Shown here: positions 21,341 through 29,484 of the stretch, piece by piece
Numbering within the stretch: the stretch's first letter is position 1
How the letters are laid out: each line of letters opens with the position of its first letter
Source: Amycolatopsis acidicola
GTDB lineage: Bacteria > Actinomycetota > Actinomycetes > Mycobacteriales > Pseudonocardiaceae
Assembly (NCBI RefSeq): GCF_007713735.2
Contig: NZ_VMNW02000095.1
Span: forward strand, 1 to 32,274
Direction of reading: 5' to 3'
Length of the DNA stretch: 32,274 nucleotides
The notes under the pieces: generated by a model
Databases searched by the model: none
What the model saw: only the letters and a program-made list of their open reading frames with translations
Told to the model about the DNA's origin: nothing
Program-made: the position numbers and the translations under genes

Positions 21341-22003
21341 ATGACCGACTTGGGCGGGCGTTCCGCCGAGCGCCGGCGGGCCCCGCTGTCCGGCAGGGGA
21401 GAGGTCAGCAGGGCCCGCCTCCTCCAAGCGGCGCGCCAGGTCTTCGGCAGGCTGGGGTACCTCGACACCTCGATCGCCGACATCACCACGGCCGCAAGGG
21501 TTTCCCAGCCCGGGTTCTACACCTACTTCGAGTCCAAGGACGAGATCTTCCGCGAGCTCGCCCGCACGGTCATCGGGGAGATGGTCGACGCGCTGAGCGT
21601 GGACGCGCCCCCGCCCCGTGCCGACCCCACGCCGCGGGGCCGCGTCCGGGCGAGTATCGAGCAGTACGTCGAAGTCTTCCGGGCGAACGCCCGGTTCGCG
21701 GGGCTCATCGAGCAGGTGGGCACCCTGTCGCCCGACATGTACGCGGAACACCTGCGGCTGCGGGAAATGTTCACCGAGCGGGCGTCGAGCGCGATCGCGC
21801 GGATGCAGCGCGACGGCGTAGCGGACCGCGGCCTGGACGCGGTGATGACGGCCGAAGTGCTGGGCGCCATGGTCTACAGCACCTGCTACACGTGGCTCAC
21901 GCTCGGGCAGGCGTTCGACGAGACGCGGCTCGTCGGCGAACTGGTCGAGGCCTGGTCGCGGACGCTCCGGCTCGACGGCGAGGCGGGGGCGCGTGTCGGC
22001 TGA
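21341..22003 (+). CDS. TetR-family transcriptional regulator 1
   Basis: A 220-residue TetR regulator. The N-terminal HTH (ARLLQAARQVFGRLGYLDTSIADITTAARVSQPGFYTYFESKDEIF) spans about residues 24-70; the ligand domain follows with no distinctive ligand motif. It overlaps the next TetR gene by 11 bases, so the two are translated together. An operator lies directly on its promoter and on the promoters of the neighbouring transport and dehydratase genes. The simplest reading is that this protein or its paralog represses the whole catabolic region until the substrate appears. Similarity to the second TetR at the recognition helix is partial (VSQPGFYTYF against VAHGTFYRYF), so they may not bind the same site. 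Confidence 0.92.
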   Translation: MTDLGGRSAERRRAPLSGRGEVSRARLLQAARQVFGRLGYLDTSIADITTAARVSQPGFYTYFESKDEIFRELARTVIGEMVDALSVDAPPPRADPTPRGRVRASIEQYVEVFRANARFAGLIEQVGTLSPDMYAEHLRLREMFTERASSAIARMQRDGVADRGLDAVMTAEVLGAMVYSTCYTWLTLGQAFDETRLVGELVEAWSRTLRLDGEAGARVG

Positions 22004-22646
22004 TCCTGACAGGGAAGCCGGTTCGATTTCCGAGCTCCAGCAACGCCTGCGCGACGCGGGCCCGAAGACGGCGAAGGCGCGGGAACGGCGGGCTGCCTTG
22101 GTCGCGGCGGCGACGCGCACCTTCGAACGAGAGGGATACGCGAACACCCGGGTGGCCGACATCGTCCACGACGCCGGGGTCGCGCACGGCACCTTCTATC
22201 GCTACTTCGAGTCCAAGGACGCGATATTCCGCGAAGTGGTGCTGCGGGCGACCGCGGACATGGTGGACGAACTGACGGCGGCCGATGCCGATGCCGATGG
22301 TCCGGAAGGCGTGCGGCCGGCTCTGCAACGGTTCGTCGCCGCGTATGCCCCGCGTGCCGCGATCCTGCTCCAGCTCCGCCAGGCCGGCACGTTTTCGCCG
22401 GAGTTCCGGGAACTGCGGCTCGAGCTCCGGCGCGCGTTCGTCGCGCTGACAGCGCGGGGAATCCGTGCGCTGCGGAGCCGTGACGCGGGGCTGGACGTGG
22501 ATCTGGTCGCCGAGGTCCTCGGCGCGACCCTCGACCACATGAGCTTCGTCTGGCTCGGCCAGGGCCGGGAGTTCGACGAGGACGTGCTCCTCGACACGCT
22601 CGCCCTCGTCTGGTCGCGGACTTTGGGACTGCCCGGCCAAGACTGA
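21993..22646 (+). CDS. TetR-family transcriptional regulator 2
   Basis: A 217-residue TetR regulator related to its neighbour. The HTH region (ALVAAATRTFEREGYANTRVADIVHDAGVAHGTFYRYFESKDAIF) is intact, and the ligand domain follows. The GTG start at 21993 lies within the preceding gene, with a poor ribosome site, so coupled translation is likely. The duplication gives either a heterodimer or two regulators with split duties for the local operators. Nothing in the sequence shows the inducer. Confidence 0.9.
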   Translation: MSADPDREAGSISELQQRLRDAGPKTAKARERRAALVAAATRTFEREGYANTRVADIVHDAGVAHGTFYRYFESKDAIFREVVLRATADMVDELTAADADADGPEGVRPALQRFVAAYAPRAAILLQLRQAGTFSPEFRELRLELRRAFVALTARGIRALRSRDAGLDVDLVAEVLGATLDHMSFVWLGQGREFDEDVLLDTLALVWSRTLGLPGQD

Positions 22647-22715
22647 CCGGCCCTCCACCCAGAGTTCCCGGCGCTCACTCTCCGCCGAAACCGGAAATTC
22701 GCCGCCCGTCAGCTC

Positions 22716-22731
22716 TTGACGCCGACGTCAA
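22716..22731. promoter_or_regulatory. Inverted-repeat operator, site 4
   Basis: TTGACG-CCGA-CGTCAA, perfectly symmetric and extended by C and G on the outside (22715-22732). It is 6 bases before site 5. Confidence 0.6.
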
Positions 22732-22737
22732 GCAATG

Positions 22738-22753
22738 GTGACATCACTATCAC
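22738..22753. promoter_or_regulatory. Inverted-repeat operator, site 5
   Basis: GTGACA-TCAC-TATCAC, the closest match to site 3. Together with site 4 it makes a double site before the ABC importer operon. Confidence 0.6.
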
Positions 22754-22833
22754 AGAGTCGACCGACTCAGCCGGCAGGCGGGCCTGTCCCGCGTCGCTGC
22801 TCGTTCGGGATCAAGACAAAGAGGTCTGATCAG

Positions 22834-22929
22834 ATGCCCGTGACTCGTTACGACCAGGCCGCCTCGAGGCGGCCCTCCACGGCACACCAGCGTTCGACCA
22901 CATCCTCGCCTCACGCGTCGCGCGGCTGA
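22834..22929 (+). CDS. Possible 31-residue leader peptide
   Basis: An ATG at 22834, with AAAGAGG nine bases upstream, opens a 31-codon frame (start MPVTRYDQAASRRPST). It lies between the tandem operators and the solute-binding protein gene. It is rich in serine, threonine and arginine and resembles no family I know. It could be a leader peptide or the frameshifted remnant of a longer gene that continues in the next frame. Coding is uncertain. Confidence 0.25.
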   Translation: MPVTRYDQAASRRPSTAHQRSTTSSPHASRG

Positions 22930-23017
22930 CGGCCCCGTCGCCGTGCGCGCGGTCCACCCTTCGGCGTTCCGGTGCCGCCCGGCCGCCCGAACCGAACCGG
23001 TGTCCCCTGGAGGTGCC

Positions 23018-24595
23018 GTGTCTCCCTTACCCCGTCGAACGTTCCTGCTCGGCGCGGCCGCGCTCGGAACCCTGACCGCGTGCGGGGGCGGGCTGCCCCG
23101 CGTCCGCACCGGCCCGGCGCCCGCGGTCGCCGAGAACCAGACCCTCACCGTCGGCGTCGCCACCCTCCAGCAGCAGTACGTGGATCCGGTGCTGGCCAAC
23201 GAGGGCGGCAACACCTACCCGCTGAAATGGTCGGTGGGCGAGCCGCTCGTCCGCCAGAACTACGACACCTCGTTCGGGCCGGGCCTGGCGACCTCGTGGT
23301 CGGTCTCTCCCGATGGCCTGAAGTGGACGTTCGAGCTGCGGCCCGGTGTCCTGATGCACGACGGATCCCGGTTCACCGCAAGGGATGTCGCCACGTCGAT
23401 CGAGCGGGTCCGGAAGGATCCCGGCTTCACCTCGTACGCGGCCTACAGTTCGCGGATCGCCCACGTCGAAGTGCTCGGCGACTCGCACGTCGCGGTGACG
23501 AGCGTGAAACCCTACGCGAACCTGCCCGTCGACACCCCGCCCCCGATCGCCACCGCCTACTACCAGCGAGTCGGCGAGCAGGCTTTCCGCGCACGGCCGG
23601 TCGCGGCCGGCCCCTTCCGCTTCGCCGCGCAGCGCGTGAACGATTCGATCACCCTGCAACGGTTCGACGAGTTCTGGGACCACACCAGGATCCCGAACTT
23701 CGCCACCCTGGTGCTCAAGATCCTGCCCCAGGAGACGACCCGGATCGCCGGCCTGCAGACCGGGCAGATCGACATCGCCCAGGGCGTCACCCCGAACGGC
23801 GCCGCGCTCCTCGACGGGGTGGAAGGCATCCGGCTCCAGCGCGTGCGCGACGCCAGCAGCGGGGCGATCTTCTTTTTCGACAACTACTTCCCGGACAAGG
23901 CTTCCCCGTTGCGCGACGTCCGCGTGCGCAAGGCGCTGCTGATGGCGCTGGACCGGCCCAGTATCGCCAACGCGCTGTACCGCGGCTTCGGGACGGTGCC
24001 GCCCAATCTCACCCTGCCGGTGACCCTCGGGAACGACACCAGCCTGCAAGCCGTGCCCTACGACCCGGACGGGGCGCGCGCACTGCTGGCCGAGGCGGGA
24101 GCGACGGGTTTCACCCTGCCGTTCAGCCTGTACAACCAGACCACCGCGATCGCCGACGTGCAGAAGCTCGGCGAAGCGGTCACGGGTTACTGGCAGCAGG
24201 CCGGTGTCGACGTCCGGATGTCGGTCATGGACCCGGCGACCTATCTCGACCGGACGGTCAAGCACCAGCTGAGCGGAGCGGGAATCCTCGGCCTGCCAGG
24301 GCTGCTGATCTCCGACCCGCAAAAGCTGGGCGTCTACTTCGCGTCCGACGGGGGCTATTCGACCGCCAAGGATCCTCAGCTGGACTCCTTGTTCCGCGGG
24401 ATCGACGCCGCGATCGACCCGGCACGGAAACGGCAACTGGGCGGCGAAGTCAGCCGCTATCTCTACAACACCTGGTACGCGATCCCCGTCGTTTCCCTCG
24501 ACGCCGTCTACGCGCTCGGGCCGCGGGTCGCCGGGTTCCAGACGATGAACGGAAATCCTTACGCGGGACCGTTCTGGGGCTTGCGGGCCTACTGA
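23018..24595 (+). CDS. ABC transporter solute-binding lipoprotein, family 5
   Basis: A 525-residue family-5 (peptide/nickel/oligosaccharide type) binding protein. The N-terminus is a twin-arginine lipoprotein signal: RR at residues 6-7, hydrophobic stretch 9-18 and lipobox LTAC with C22. The protein should be anchored to the outer face of the membrane. Family segments are GLATSWSVSPDGLKWTFELRPGVLMHDG near 90-115 and VRVRKALLMALDR near 305. The GTG at 23018 has GGAGG four bases upstream; the upstream in-frame region is basic and lacks a membrane segment. Ligands of this family include peptides, opines and oligosaccharides; context in this locus suggests a sugar-acid-like compound. It is the first gene of a five-gene importer operon. 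Confidence 0.92.
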   Translation: MSPLPRRTFLLGAAALGTLTACGGGLPRVRTGPAPAVAENQTLTVGVATLQQQYVDPVLANEGGNTYPLKWSVGEPLVRQNYDTSFGPGLATSWSVSPDGLKWTFELRPGVLMHDGSRFTARDVATSIERVRKDPGFTSYAAYSSRIAHVEVLGDSHVAVTSVKPYANLPVDTPPPIATAYYQRVGEQAFRARPVAAGPFRFAAQRVNDSITLQRFDEFWDHTRIPNFATLVLKILPQETTRIAGLQTGQIDIAQGVTPNGAALLDGVEGIRLQRVRDASSGAIFFFDNYFPDKASPLRDVRVRKALLMALDRPSIANALYRGFGTVPPNLTLPVTLGNDTSLQAVPYDPDGARALLAEAGATGFTLPFSLYNQTTAIADVQKLGEAVTGYWQQAGVDVRMSVMDPATYLDRTVKHQLSGAGILGLPGLLISDPQKLGVYFASDGGYSTAKDPQLDSLFRGIDAAIDPARKRQLGGEVSRYLYNTWYAIPVVSLDAVYALGPRVAGFQTMNGNPYAGPFWGLRAY

Positions 24596-24627
24596 CCGAA
24601 GTCCTCCACCGGAAGGAGACAGCTCTT

Positions 24628-25581
24628 ATGGTGCGCTACACCGGCGCCCGCCTGCTCCAGGGCCTCGCCGCCGTCGTGGTCGTGGTGACCATCGTGTTCT
24701 TCCTTGCCCGGCTGAGCGGGGACGCGGCCGCCCTGCTCGCGCCGCCGGACGCCACCCCGCAACAGCTCGACGCGGTGCGGGAAAGCCTCGGCCTGAACGA
24801 TTCCCTCTTCGTCCAATATGGACACTATCTCGGCGGGCTGCTGACCGGTGACCTCGGTGAGTCGGTCAGCTTCCGCGCCCCGGTCGCCGGGCTGGTGCTG
24901 CCGGCCATGGGGTACACCGCGGTGCTGGCACTGGTGAGTTTCGCGCTCGCGCTGGTGGCCGGGGTCGCGCTCGGGACGTTCGCCGCCTTCCGGTCCGGGA
25001 CCCGTTCCGACCACGCGGTCCGGCTGCTTTCGGTGCTGGGCCAGTCGATCCCGCCCTTCTGGCTCGGGATGGTGCTGGTCCTCGTGGTCAGCGTGGGGGC
25101 GGGCCTGCTCCCGGCGTTCGGCGCGGTCGGCCCCGAAAGCCTGGTGCTGCCCGCGCTGGCGCTCGCCGCGTTGCCGACCGCGGGCATCGCGCGGCTCACC
25201 CGGTCCGCGGTCCTGGAGGTCCTCGGCCGCGATCAGACGACTTTCCTGCGCTCGAAGGGAGTCAGCCCGCGCGTGCTGGTGACGCATGTCCTCCGTAACG
25301 CGTCCCTGCCCGTCGTGACACTGGCCGGCATCCAGCTCGGCGTCCTGTTCTCCGGGACCATCGTGATCGAGAACCTGTTCGCCTGGCCGGGGGTCGGACT
25401 GCTGGCCATCCAGGCGATCCAGGCCAAGGATTTCGCGCTCATCCAAGGAATCGTCGTGGTCAACGTCGTCGTGTTCGTCCTGCTGTTGTTCCTCATCGAT
25501 CTGTCGTACGGCGTCTTGGACCCCCGTGTGCGCGCACGCCGCGCGGTCGCCGTTCCGGTGCGGGAGGCGGCAGCCCGATGA
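24628..25581 (+). CDS. ABC transporter permease 1 (DppB type)
   Basis: A 317-residue membrane protein with an N-terminal helix (residues about 8-28, GLAAVVVVVTIVFFLARL) and about five more hydrophobic segments. The DppB-type features are GDLGESVSFRAPV, LIGxxRxTRSAVLEV-like RLTRSAVLEVLGRD and the coupling segment FLRSKGVSPRVLVTHVLRN. It forms half of the translocation pore. The ATG at 24628 has GGAAGGAGA upstream. It overlaps the second permease gene by ATGA. The binding protein ends 32 bases before. Confidence 0.92.
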   Translation: MVRYTGARLLQGLAAVVVVVTIVFFLARLSGDAAALLAPPDATPQQLDAVRESLGLNDSLFVQYGHYLGGLLTGDLGESVSFRAPVAGLVLPAMGYTAVLALVSFALALVAGVALGTFAAFRSGTRSDHAVRLLSVLGQSIPPFWLGMVLVLVVSVGAGLLPAFGAVGPESLVLPALALAALPTAGIARLTRSAVLEVLGRDQTTFLRSKGVSPRVLVTHVLRNASLPVVTLAGIQLGVLFSGTIVIENLFAWPGVGLLAIQAIQAKDFALIQGIVVVNVVVFVLLLFLIDLSYGVLDPRVRARRAVAVPVREAAAR

Positions 25582-26447
25582 CCGCCATCGCCTCGGCGCC
25601 TCCTGCCGCGACAGCCGGAACCCTTGCGGTGAAACGCTTTCCGTGGGTCTCCGGCGGCATCATGGCCGTGTTCGTCCTCTGCGGCGTTCTCGGGCCGGGA
25701 ATCGCACCGCACGACCCCGATCGTCTCGATCTCAGCAAATCCCTGCTGCCACCGGTGTTCGCCGGCGGGCAGTGGGCCTATCCACTCGGGACCGACCAGC
25801 TCGGCCGGGACATCCTGAGCCGGCTCCTGGCAGGCGCGCAGGTTTCGTTCCTGGTCGGTGCCGGCGCGGTGGTGCTCGCCGGCGCGATCGGGCTGGTGGT
25901 GGCACTGGTCGCCGGTTACGCCGGCGGGCGGCTCGACACCGTGCTCACCCGGATCGCCGACTCGTCGATGGCCTTCCCGGTGGTGCTGCTGGCGATCGTG
26001 CTGGTGGCGATCTACGGGCAGAGCATCGCGATGGTGGTGCTGGTACTGGTGCTCGCCGTGTGGCCGCAGTACGCGCGCGTCCTGCGCAGTGAAGTCCTGC
26101 GGGCGAAGGGACAGGATTTCGTGACGATGTCGGCGGTCATGGGCGCCGGCCGCCGCTGGATCGTCACGCGGCACGTGCTGCCCAACCTCGTTCCCACACT
26201 CCTGGTGCTGGCGACGTTGCAGCTCGGGTTCGCGATCATCGCCGAGGGCTCGCTCAGCTTCCTGGGCATCGGAGTCCCGCCGCCCGCGGCGTCGTGGGGA
26301 AGCATGCTGGCCGACGGCCGCAGCTACCTGTCCACGGCGTGGTGGCTGCCGCTGCTGCCGGGCCTCGCCCTGAGCATCACCGTTCTCGCGGCGAACCTCC
26401 TCGGCGACCGGCTTCGCGAGCTCTTCGATCCGGCGACCCGCCGATGA
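25578..26447 (+). CDS. ABC transporter permease 2 (DppC type)
   Basis: A 289-residue membrane protein of the DppC family: GTDQLGRDILSRLLAGAQVS near residues 71-90, then several helices and the coupling loop SEVLRAKGQDFVTMSAVMGAGRRWIVTRHVLPN, and the closing SFLGIGVPPPAASWGSML segment. It pairs with permease 1 to form the pore. Its ATG overlaps the upstream stop (ATGA), and a downstream ATG overlaps its own stop, marking a tight operon. Confidence 0.92.
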   Translation: MTAIASAPPAATAGTLAVKRFPWVSGGIMAVFVLCGVLGPGIAPHDPDRLDLSKSLLPPVFAGGQWAYPLGTDQLGRDILSRLLAGAQVSFLVGAGAVVLAGAIGLVVALVAGYAGGRLDTVLTRIADSSMAFPVVLLAIVLVAIYGQSIAMVVLVLVLAVWPQYARVLRSEVLRAKGQDFVTMSAVMGAGRRWIVTRHVLPNLVPTLLVLATLQLGFAIIAEGSLSFLGIGVPPPAASWGSMLADGRSYLSTAWWLPLLPGLALSITVLAANLLGDRLRELFDPATRR

Positions 26448-26479
26448 CACCCCCGTCCCACGGCAGCGGAAGGCACCCG

Positions 26480-27430
26480 ATGATCCGGATCAGCGATCTG
26501 CACACCGATTACCAGCAGGCCGGGAACACCCTGCACGCCACGCGAGGTGTCCGCCTCACGGTTCCGGCCGGGACCGCCGTCGCGGTCGTCGGGGAGTCCG
26601 GGAGCGGCAAAAGCACCGTCGCCATGAGCATCATGCGGATGGTCCGCCCGCCGGTCGGCCGGATCGCCTCCGGCCACATCACCGTGGACGGCACGGAAGT
26701 GACCGTGCTGGACGACAAGCGCATGCGCGCCGTCCTTCGCCACCGGATCGGGTACATCCCGCAGGACCCGTCCACGGCCCTCGATCCGCTGTACCCGATC
26801 GGCACGCAGATTCGTGAGGTGCTGCCGGAAGAGGATCGCGCGCGAGGCGACGACGTGCTCGTCGAACTGCTGGAGTCACTGGGAATCGAGAACGCCCGCG
26901 CCCGGCTCGGGGACTATCCGCACCAGTTCAGCGGTGGCATGTGCCAGCGTGTCGCGATCGCCGTCGCGCTGGCCCGGCGGCCCAGCGTCCTGATCGCGGA
27001 CGAGCCGACGACCGCGCTGGACGTCACGACGCAGCTCGGCATCCTGCGCCTGCTCGACCGCCTGCGGGCCGAACGCGGCCTCGCGGTCCTGTTCATCACC
27101 CACAACATGCGCGTCGCCAGGCTGCTGTGCCAGGAACTGGTCGTGATGTACGGCGGGACCGTCGTCGAGAGCGGGCCGATGGACCGGATTCTCGAGCGGC
27201 CACGCCATCCCTACACCAAGGCCCTGCTCGGGGCCGGCGACTGGGGCGCCCGGCCGGGGGAACGGCTCGCGGCCATTCCCGGCAGCCCGCCCTCCCTGCG
27301 GTCGATGCCAGCGGGGTGCCCATTCGAACCGCGCTGTCACCGGTCCGTCCCCGGCTGCGGGACCGGCCTGCCCGCACTCGCGGCTTCCGGCCCGTCGACC
27401 CGGGTCGCCTGCCTGAATCCGGAGGAATGA
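26480..27430 (+). CDS. ABC transporter ATP-binding protein 1 (DppD type)
   Basis: A 316-residue ATPase. Walker A GESGSGKST lies near residues 41-49, the signature FSGGMCQR near 153-160, Walker B VLIADEP near 173-179, and the switch histidine is in ITHN. The C-terminus has the oligopeptide-type CPFEPRC-x6-C tail, which is usual in DppD proteins. Two starts are possible. The ATG at 26444 overlaps the permease stop, but the ATG at 26480 has GGAAGG six bases upstream and starts with the usual MIRISDL, so I prefer it. It drives import together with ATPase 2. Confidence 0.92.
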   Translation: MIRISDLHTDYQQAGNTLHATRGVRLTVPAGTAVAVVGESGSGKSTVAMSIMRMVRPPVGRIASGHITVDGTEVTVLDDKRMRAVLRHRIGYIPQDPSTALDPLYPIGTQIREVLPEEDRARGDDVLVELLESLGIENARARLGDYPHQFSGGMCQRVAIAVALARRPSVLIADEPTTALDVTTQLGILRLLDRLRAERGLAVLFITHNMRVARLLCQELVVMYGGTVVESGPMDRILERPRHPYTKALLGAGDWGARPGERLAAIPGSPPSLRSMPAGCPFEPRCHRSVPGCGTGLPALAASGPSTRVACLNPEE

Positions 27431-28254
27431 TGGACGCCCCGAACATTCTCGAAGCCCGTGCTGTCACGAAGACCTACCGCGGGCGGGACGGCACCCGCAC
27501 GGATGCCTTGCGGGGCGTGGATCTGGCCATTCCGGCGGGCGAGACCATCGGACTGGTGGGGGAGTCCGGCAGCGGCAAGACCACGCTGATGCGCCTGCTG
27601 CTCGGCATCGAACAACCGACCGGGGGTTCGGTGCTGTTCCGGGGCGCCGACCGGCGGGAGCTGAGCCCCGCGCGGCGTTCCGAACTCCACGACTCGGTTT
27701 CCGCCGTCTTCCAGAATCCGTACAGCTCCTTGAATCCCCGGCGCAGGCTCTGGGACGTGATCACCGAACGGCGGGCGATCGAGCGCCGGGCGTCGCGCGG
27801 CGAGCGCCGGGAACGGGCGGCCGAGCTGCTGAGACTCGTCGGGCTGCCCGAGGACTTCGCGGACCGTCATCCCCATCAGCTCTCGGGAGGGCAGCGGCAG
27901 CGGATCGCCATCGCCCGCGCGCTGGCCGAACGTCCCGCCGTCGTGGTCCTCGACGAGGCGCTCTCGGCGCTCGACGTCTCGGTGAGCGCCCAGATCGCGA
28001 ACCTGCTCCTGGACCTGCAGGCCGAGCTCGGGGTCGCGTACCTGTTCATCGGGCACGACATGGACATGGTCCGCCACCTCTGCCATCACGTGACCGTGCT
28101 GCGCCGGGGCGAGGTCGTGGAATCCGGTCCGGTCCAGGAGGTGACCGAGCGCCCCGCGGCCGGATACACGCGGCTGCTCGTCGAGGCGTCGGCGCTGGAA
28201 ACCCTGCACCCGGACGGAATCCGGCCCGCGGGCGGCTTGACACGCCGGGCTTGA
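27430..28254 (+). CDS. ABC transporter ATP-binding protein 2 (DppF type)
   Basis: A 274-residue ATPase. Walker A GESGSGKTT, signature LSGGQRQR, Walker B VVVLDEA and switch histidine IGHD are all present. It lacks the cysteine tail seen in ATPase 1, as some DppF proteins do. Two overlapping ATGs lie at 27427 and 27430; GGAGG lies four bases before the second. It is the last gene of the importer operon, and the next operator group begins 11 bases after its end. Confidence 0.9.
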   Translation: MDAPNILEARAVTKTYRGRDGTRTDALRGVDLAIPAGETIGLVGESGSGKTTLMRLLLGIEQPTGGSVLFRGADRRELSPARRSELHDSVSAVFQNPYSSLNPRRRLWDVITERRAIERRASRGERRERAAELLRLVGLPEDFADRHPHQLSGGQRQRIAIARALAERPAVVVLDEALSALDVSVSAQIANLLLDLQAELGVAYLFIGHDMDMVRHLCHHVTVLRRGEVVESGPVQEVTERPAAGYTRLLVEASALETLHPDGIRPAGGLTRRA

Positions 28255-28265
28255 TCAACCACTAT
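28237..28265 (+). promoter_or_regulatory. Possible promoter of the second enolase-family gene
   Basis: TTGACA at 28237-28242 (inside the end of the ATPase gene), a 17-base spacer and CACTAT at 28260-28265. The -10 is poor. Two operators follow at once. Confidence 0.3.
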
Positions 28266-28281
28266 TTGACACGGATATCAA
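28266..28281. promoter_or_regulatory. Inverted-repeat operator, site 6
   Basis: TTGACA-CGGA-TATCAA, the same arms as site 2. It adjoins site 7 without a gap. Confidence 0.65.
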
Positions 28282-28297
28282 TTGACAGAGTTGTCAA
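28282..28297. promoter_or_regulatory. Inverted-repeat operator, site 7
   Basis: TTGACA-GAGT-TGTCAA, fully symmetric arms. With site 6 it forms a 32-base tandem, suggesting two bound dimers upstream of the second enolase-family gene. Confidence 0.7.
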
Positions 28298-28338
28298 CTT
28301 CGGGTGCGGGATCCAGCACTCTCCCCGGGAGGCGGACC

Positions 28339-29457
28339 ATGAAGATCGTCGACGTCAAGGCCACTGTCCTCAACGGACCGGAGCAGGAGTTCCGGTGGAA
28401 GGAGGAATGGGAGGGGCGCAAGCTCGGGTTCGTCCTGCTGCGGATCATCGCCGAGGACGGCATCGAGGGGCACTGCATCGCGTACCTGGTCGGCCCGGGC
28501 CAGATGGAGGACGCGCTGCCCCGGGTGCGCGCCACGCTCGTCGGCCGGGATCCCCACGACGTGGAGGCGATTTCCTACGAGTTGACCGACAAGCTGGTCA
28601 GTCCTTCGGCCGTCGCGTCCACCGTCGACATCGCGCTCTGGGACCTGATCGGGAAGATCCACGAAACGCCCGTCTACCAGCTTCTCGGCGCTGCCCGCCA
28701 CAAGGTTCGCGCGTACGCGAGCACGGTCTGGTATCCCGAAGTCCAGGACTACGTGGACCTCGCCCTCAAATGCCGGGAGGAAGGCTTCACCGCGTACAAG
28801 ATCCACGCGTTCGGCGTCCCGGACAAGGACATCGAGGTGTGCCGCGCGGTGCGCGAGGGTGTCGGCGACTCGATGGACCTCATGCTCGACCCGGTGAACG
28901 CCTACGATCGCGCGGGCGCGATGCGTGTGGGCCGGGTTCTCGACGAGCTGGACTTCTATTGGTACGAGGCGCCCATCCCGGACAGCGACCTCGACGGGCT
29001 CGCCGATCTTTCCCGTGCGCTCGACCTTCCGGTCTCGGCCGCGGAAAGCATCGCGGGCGGGCTGCGTTACCTGCCGCCGTACCTCGTGCGCAATGCCGGT
29101 GACACGTTCCGCGGCATCGGCGATTTCATCGGCGGGATCAGCGCGATGAAGAAGTCCGCGGCCCTTTGTGAGGCCTTCGGCACGAAATACGAGCCGCACA
29201 GCTATGGCTCCACGTTGATCCAGGCGGCGCATTTCCACGTCATGCTCGCCATCCACAACTGCGACTTCATCGAACTCCCGGTGCCGACCGGGATCCTCGA
29301 CGGCGGCATGAAGGACGCGCTGCGCGTCAACGCGGAAGGGTTCGTCGACGCGCCGGTCAAACCCGGTCTCGGGTACGAGATCGACGAGGACGAGATCGCG
29401 AACCTGACGGTCCGCGAACTGGAGGTGAGCGCGTTCTCGACCCACACGGGTGTGTGA
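28339..29457 (+). CDS. Enolase-superfamily (mandelate racemase/muconate-type) enzyme, copy 2
   Basis: A 372-residue paralog of the enzyme at 18858. The metal ligands are D184 (LMLDP), E210 (YEAP) and E236 (AAES). The bases are K154 in YKIHAFG, with H156 at the second-lysine position, and the D262/H287 dyad (GIGD and EPHSYG). The shared GVPDKDIE-x-CRAVRE segment shows that the two copies came from one ancestor. It probably dehydrates or racemises a related acid, perhaps of opposite stereochemistry. The ATG at 28339 has GGGAGG upstream. It is followed after 27 bases by the aldehyde dehydrogenase, and a double operator lies before it. Confidence 0.92.
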   Translation: MKIVDVKATVLNGPEQEFRWKEEWEGRKLGFVLLRIIAEDGIEGHCIAYLVGPGQMEDALPRVRATLVGRDPHDVEAISYELTDKLVSPSAVASTVDIALWDLIGKIHETPVYQLLGAARHKVRAYASTVWYPEVQDYVDLALKCREEGFTAYKIHAFGVPDKDIEVCRAVREGVGDSMDLMLDPVNAYDRAGAMRVGRVLDELDFYWYEAPIPDSDLDGLADLSRALDLPVSAAESIAGGLRYLPPYLVRNAGDTFRGIGDFIGGISAMKKSAALCEAFGTKYEPHSYGSTLIQAAHFHVMLAIHNCDFIELPVPTGILDGGMKDALRVNAEGFVDAPVKPGLGYEIDEDEIANLTVRELEVSAFSTHTGV

Positions 29458-29484
29458 ACGGGCTGAAACGGCGAGGGGTTTCCT

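Larger units (their letters stand above)
22647..23017. other. Intergenic region before the ABC transporter
   Basis: A 371-base gap between the second TetR gene and the solute-binding protein gene. It holds two inverted repeats (22716-22731 and 22738-22753) and a small reading frame at 22834. The middle part, 22860-22980, has a second open frame beginning LEAALHGTPAFDHILASRVARLT, which looks protein-like but has no start or known match, so a decayed gene fragment is possible. No terminator was seen. Confidence 0.4.

Noticed and set aside
26444..26479. Upstream ATG start of ATP-binding protein 1
   Set aside because: It overlaps the previous stop, which is attractive, but it has no ribosome site and adds a 12-residue tail unlike the family. 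The ATG at 26480 has GGAAGG at the right distance. The choice is not certain.
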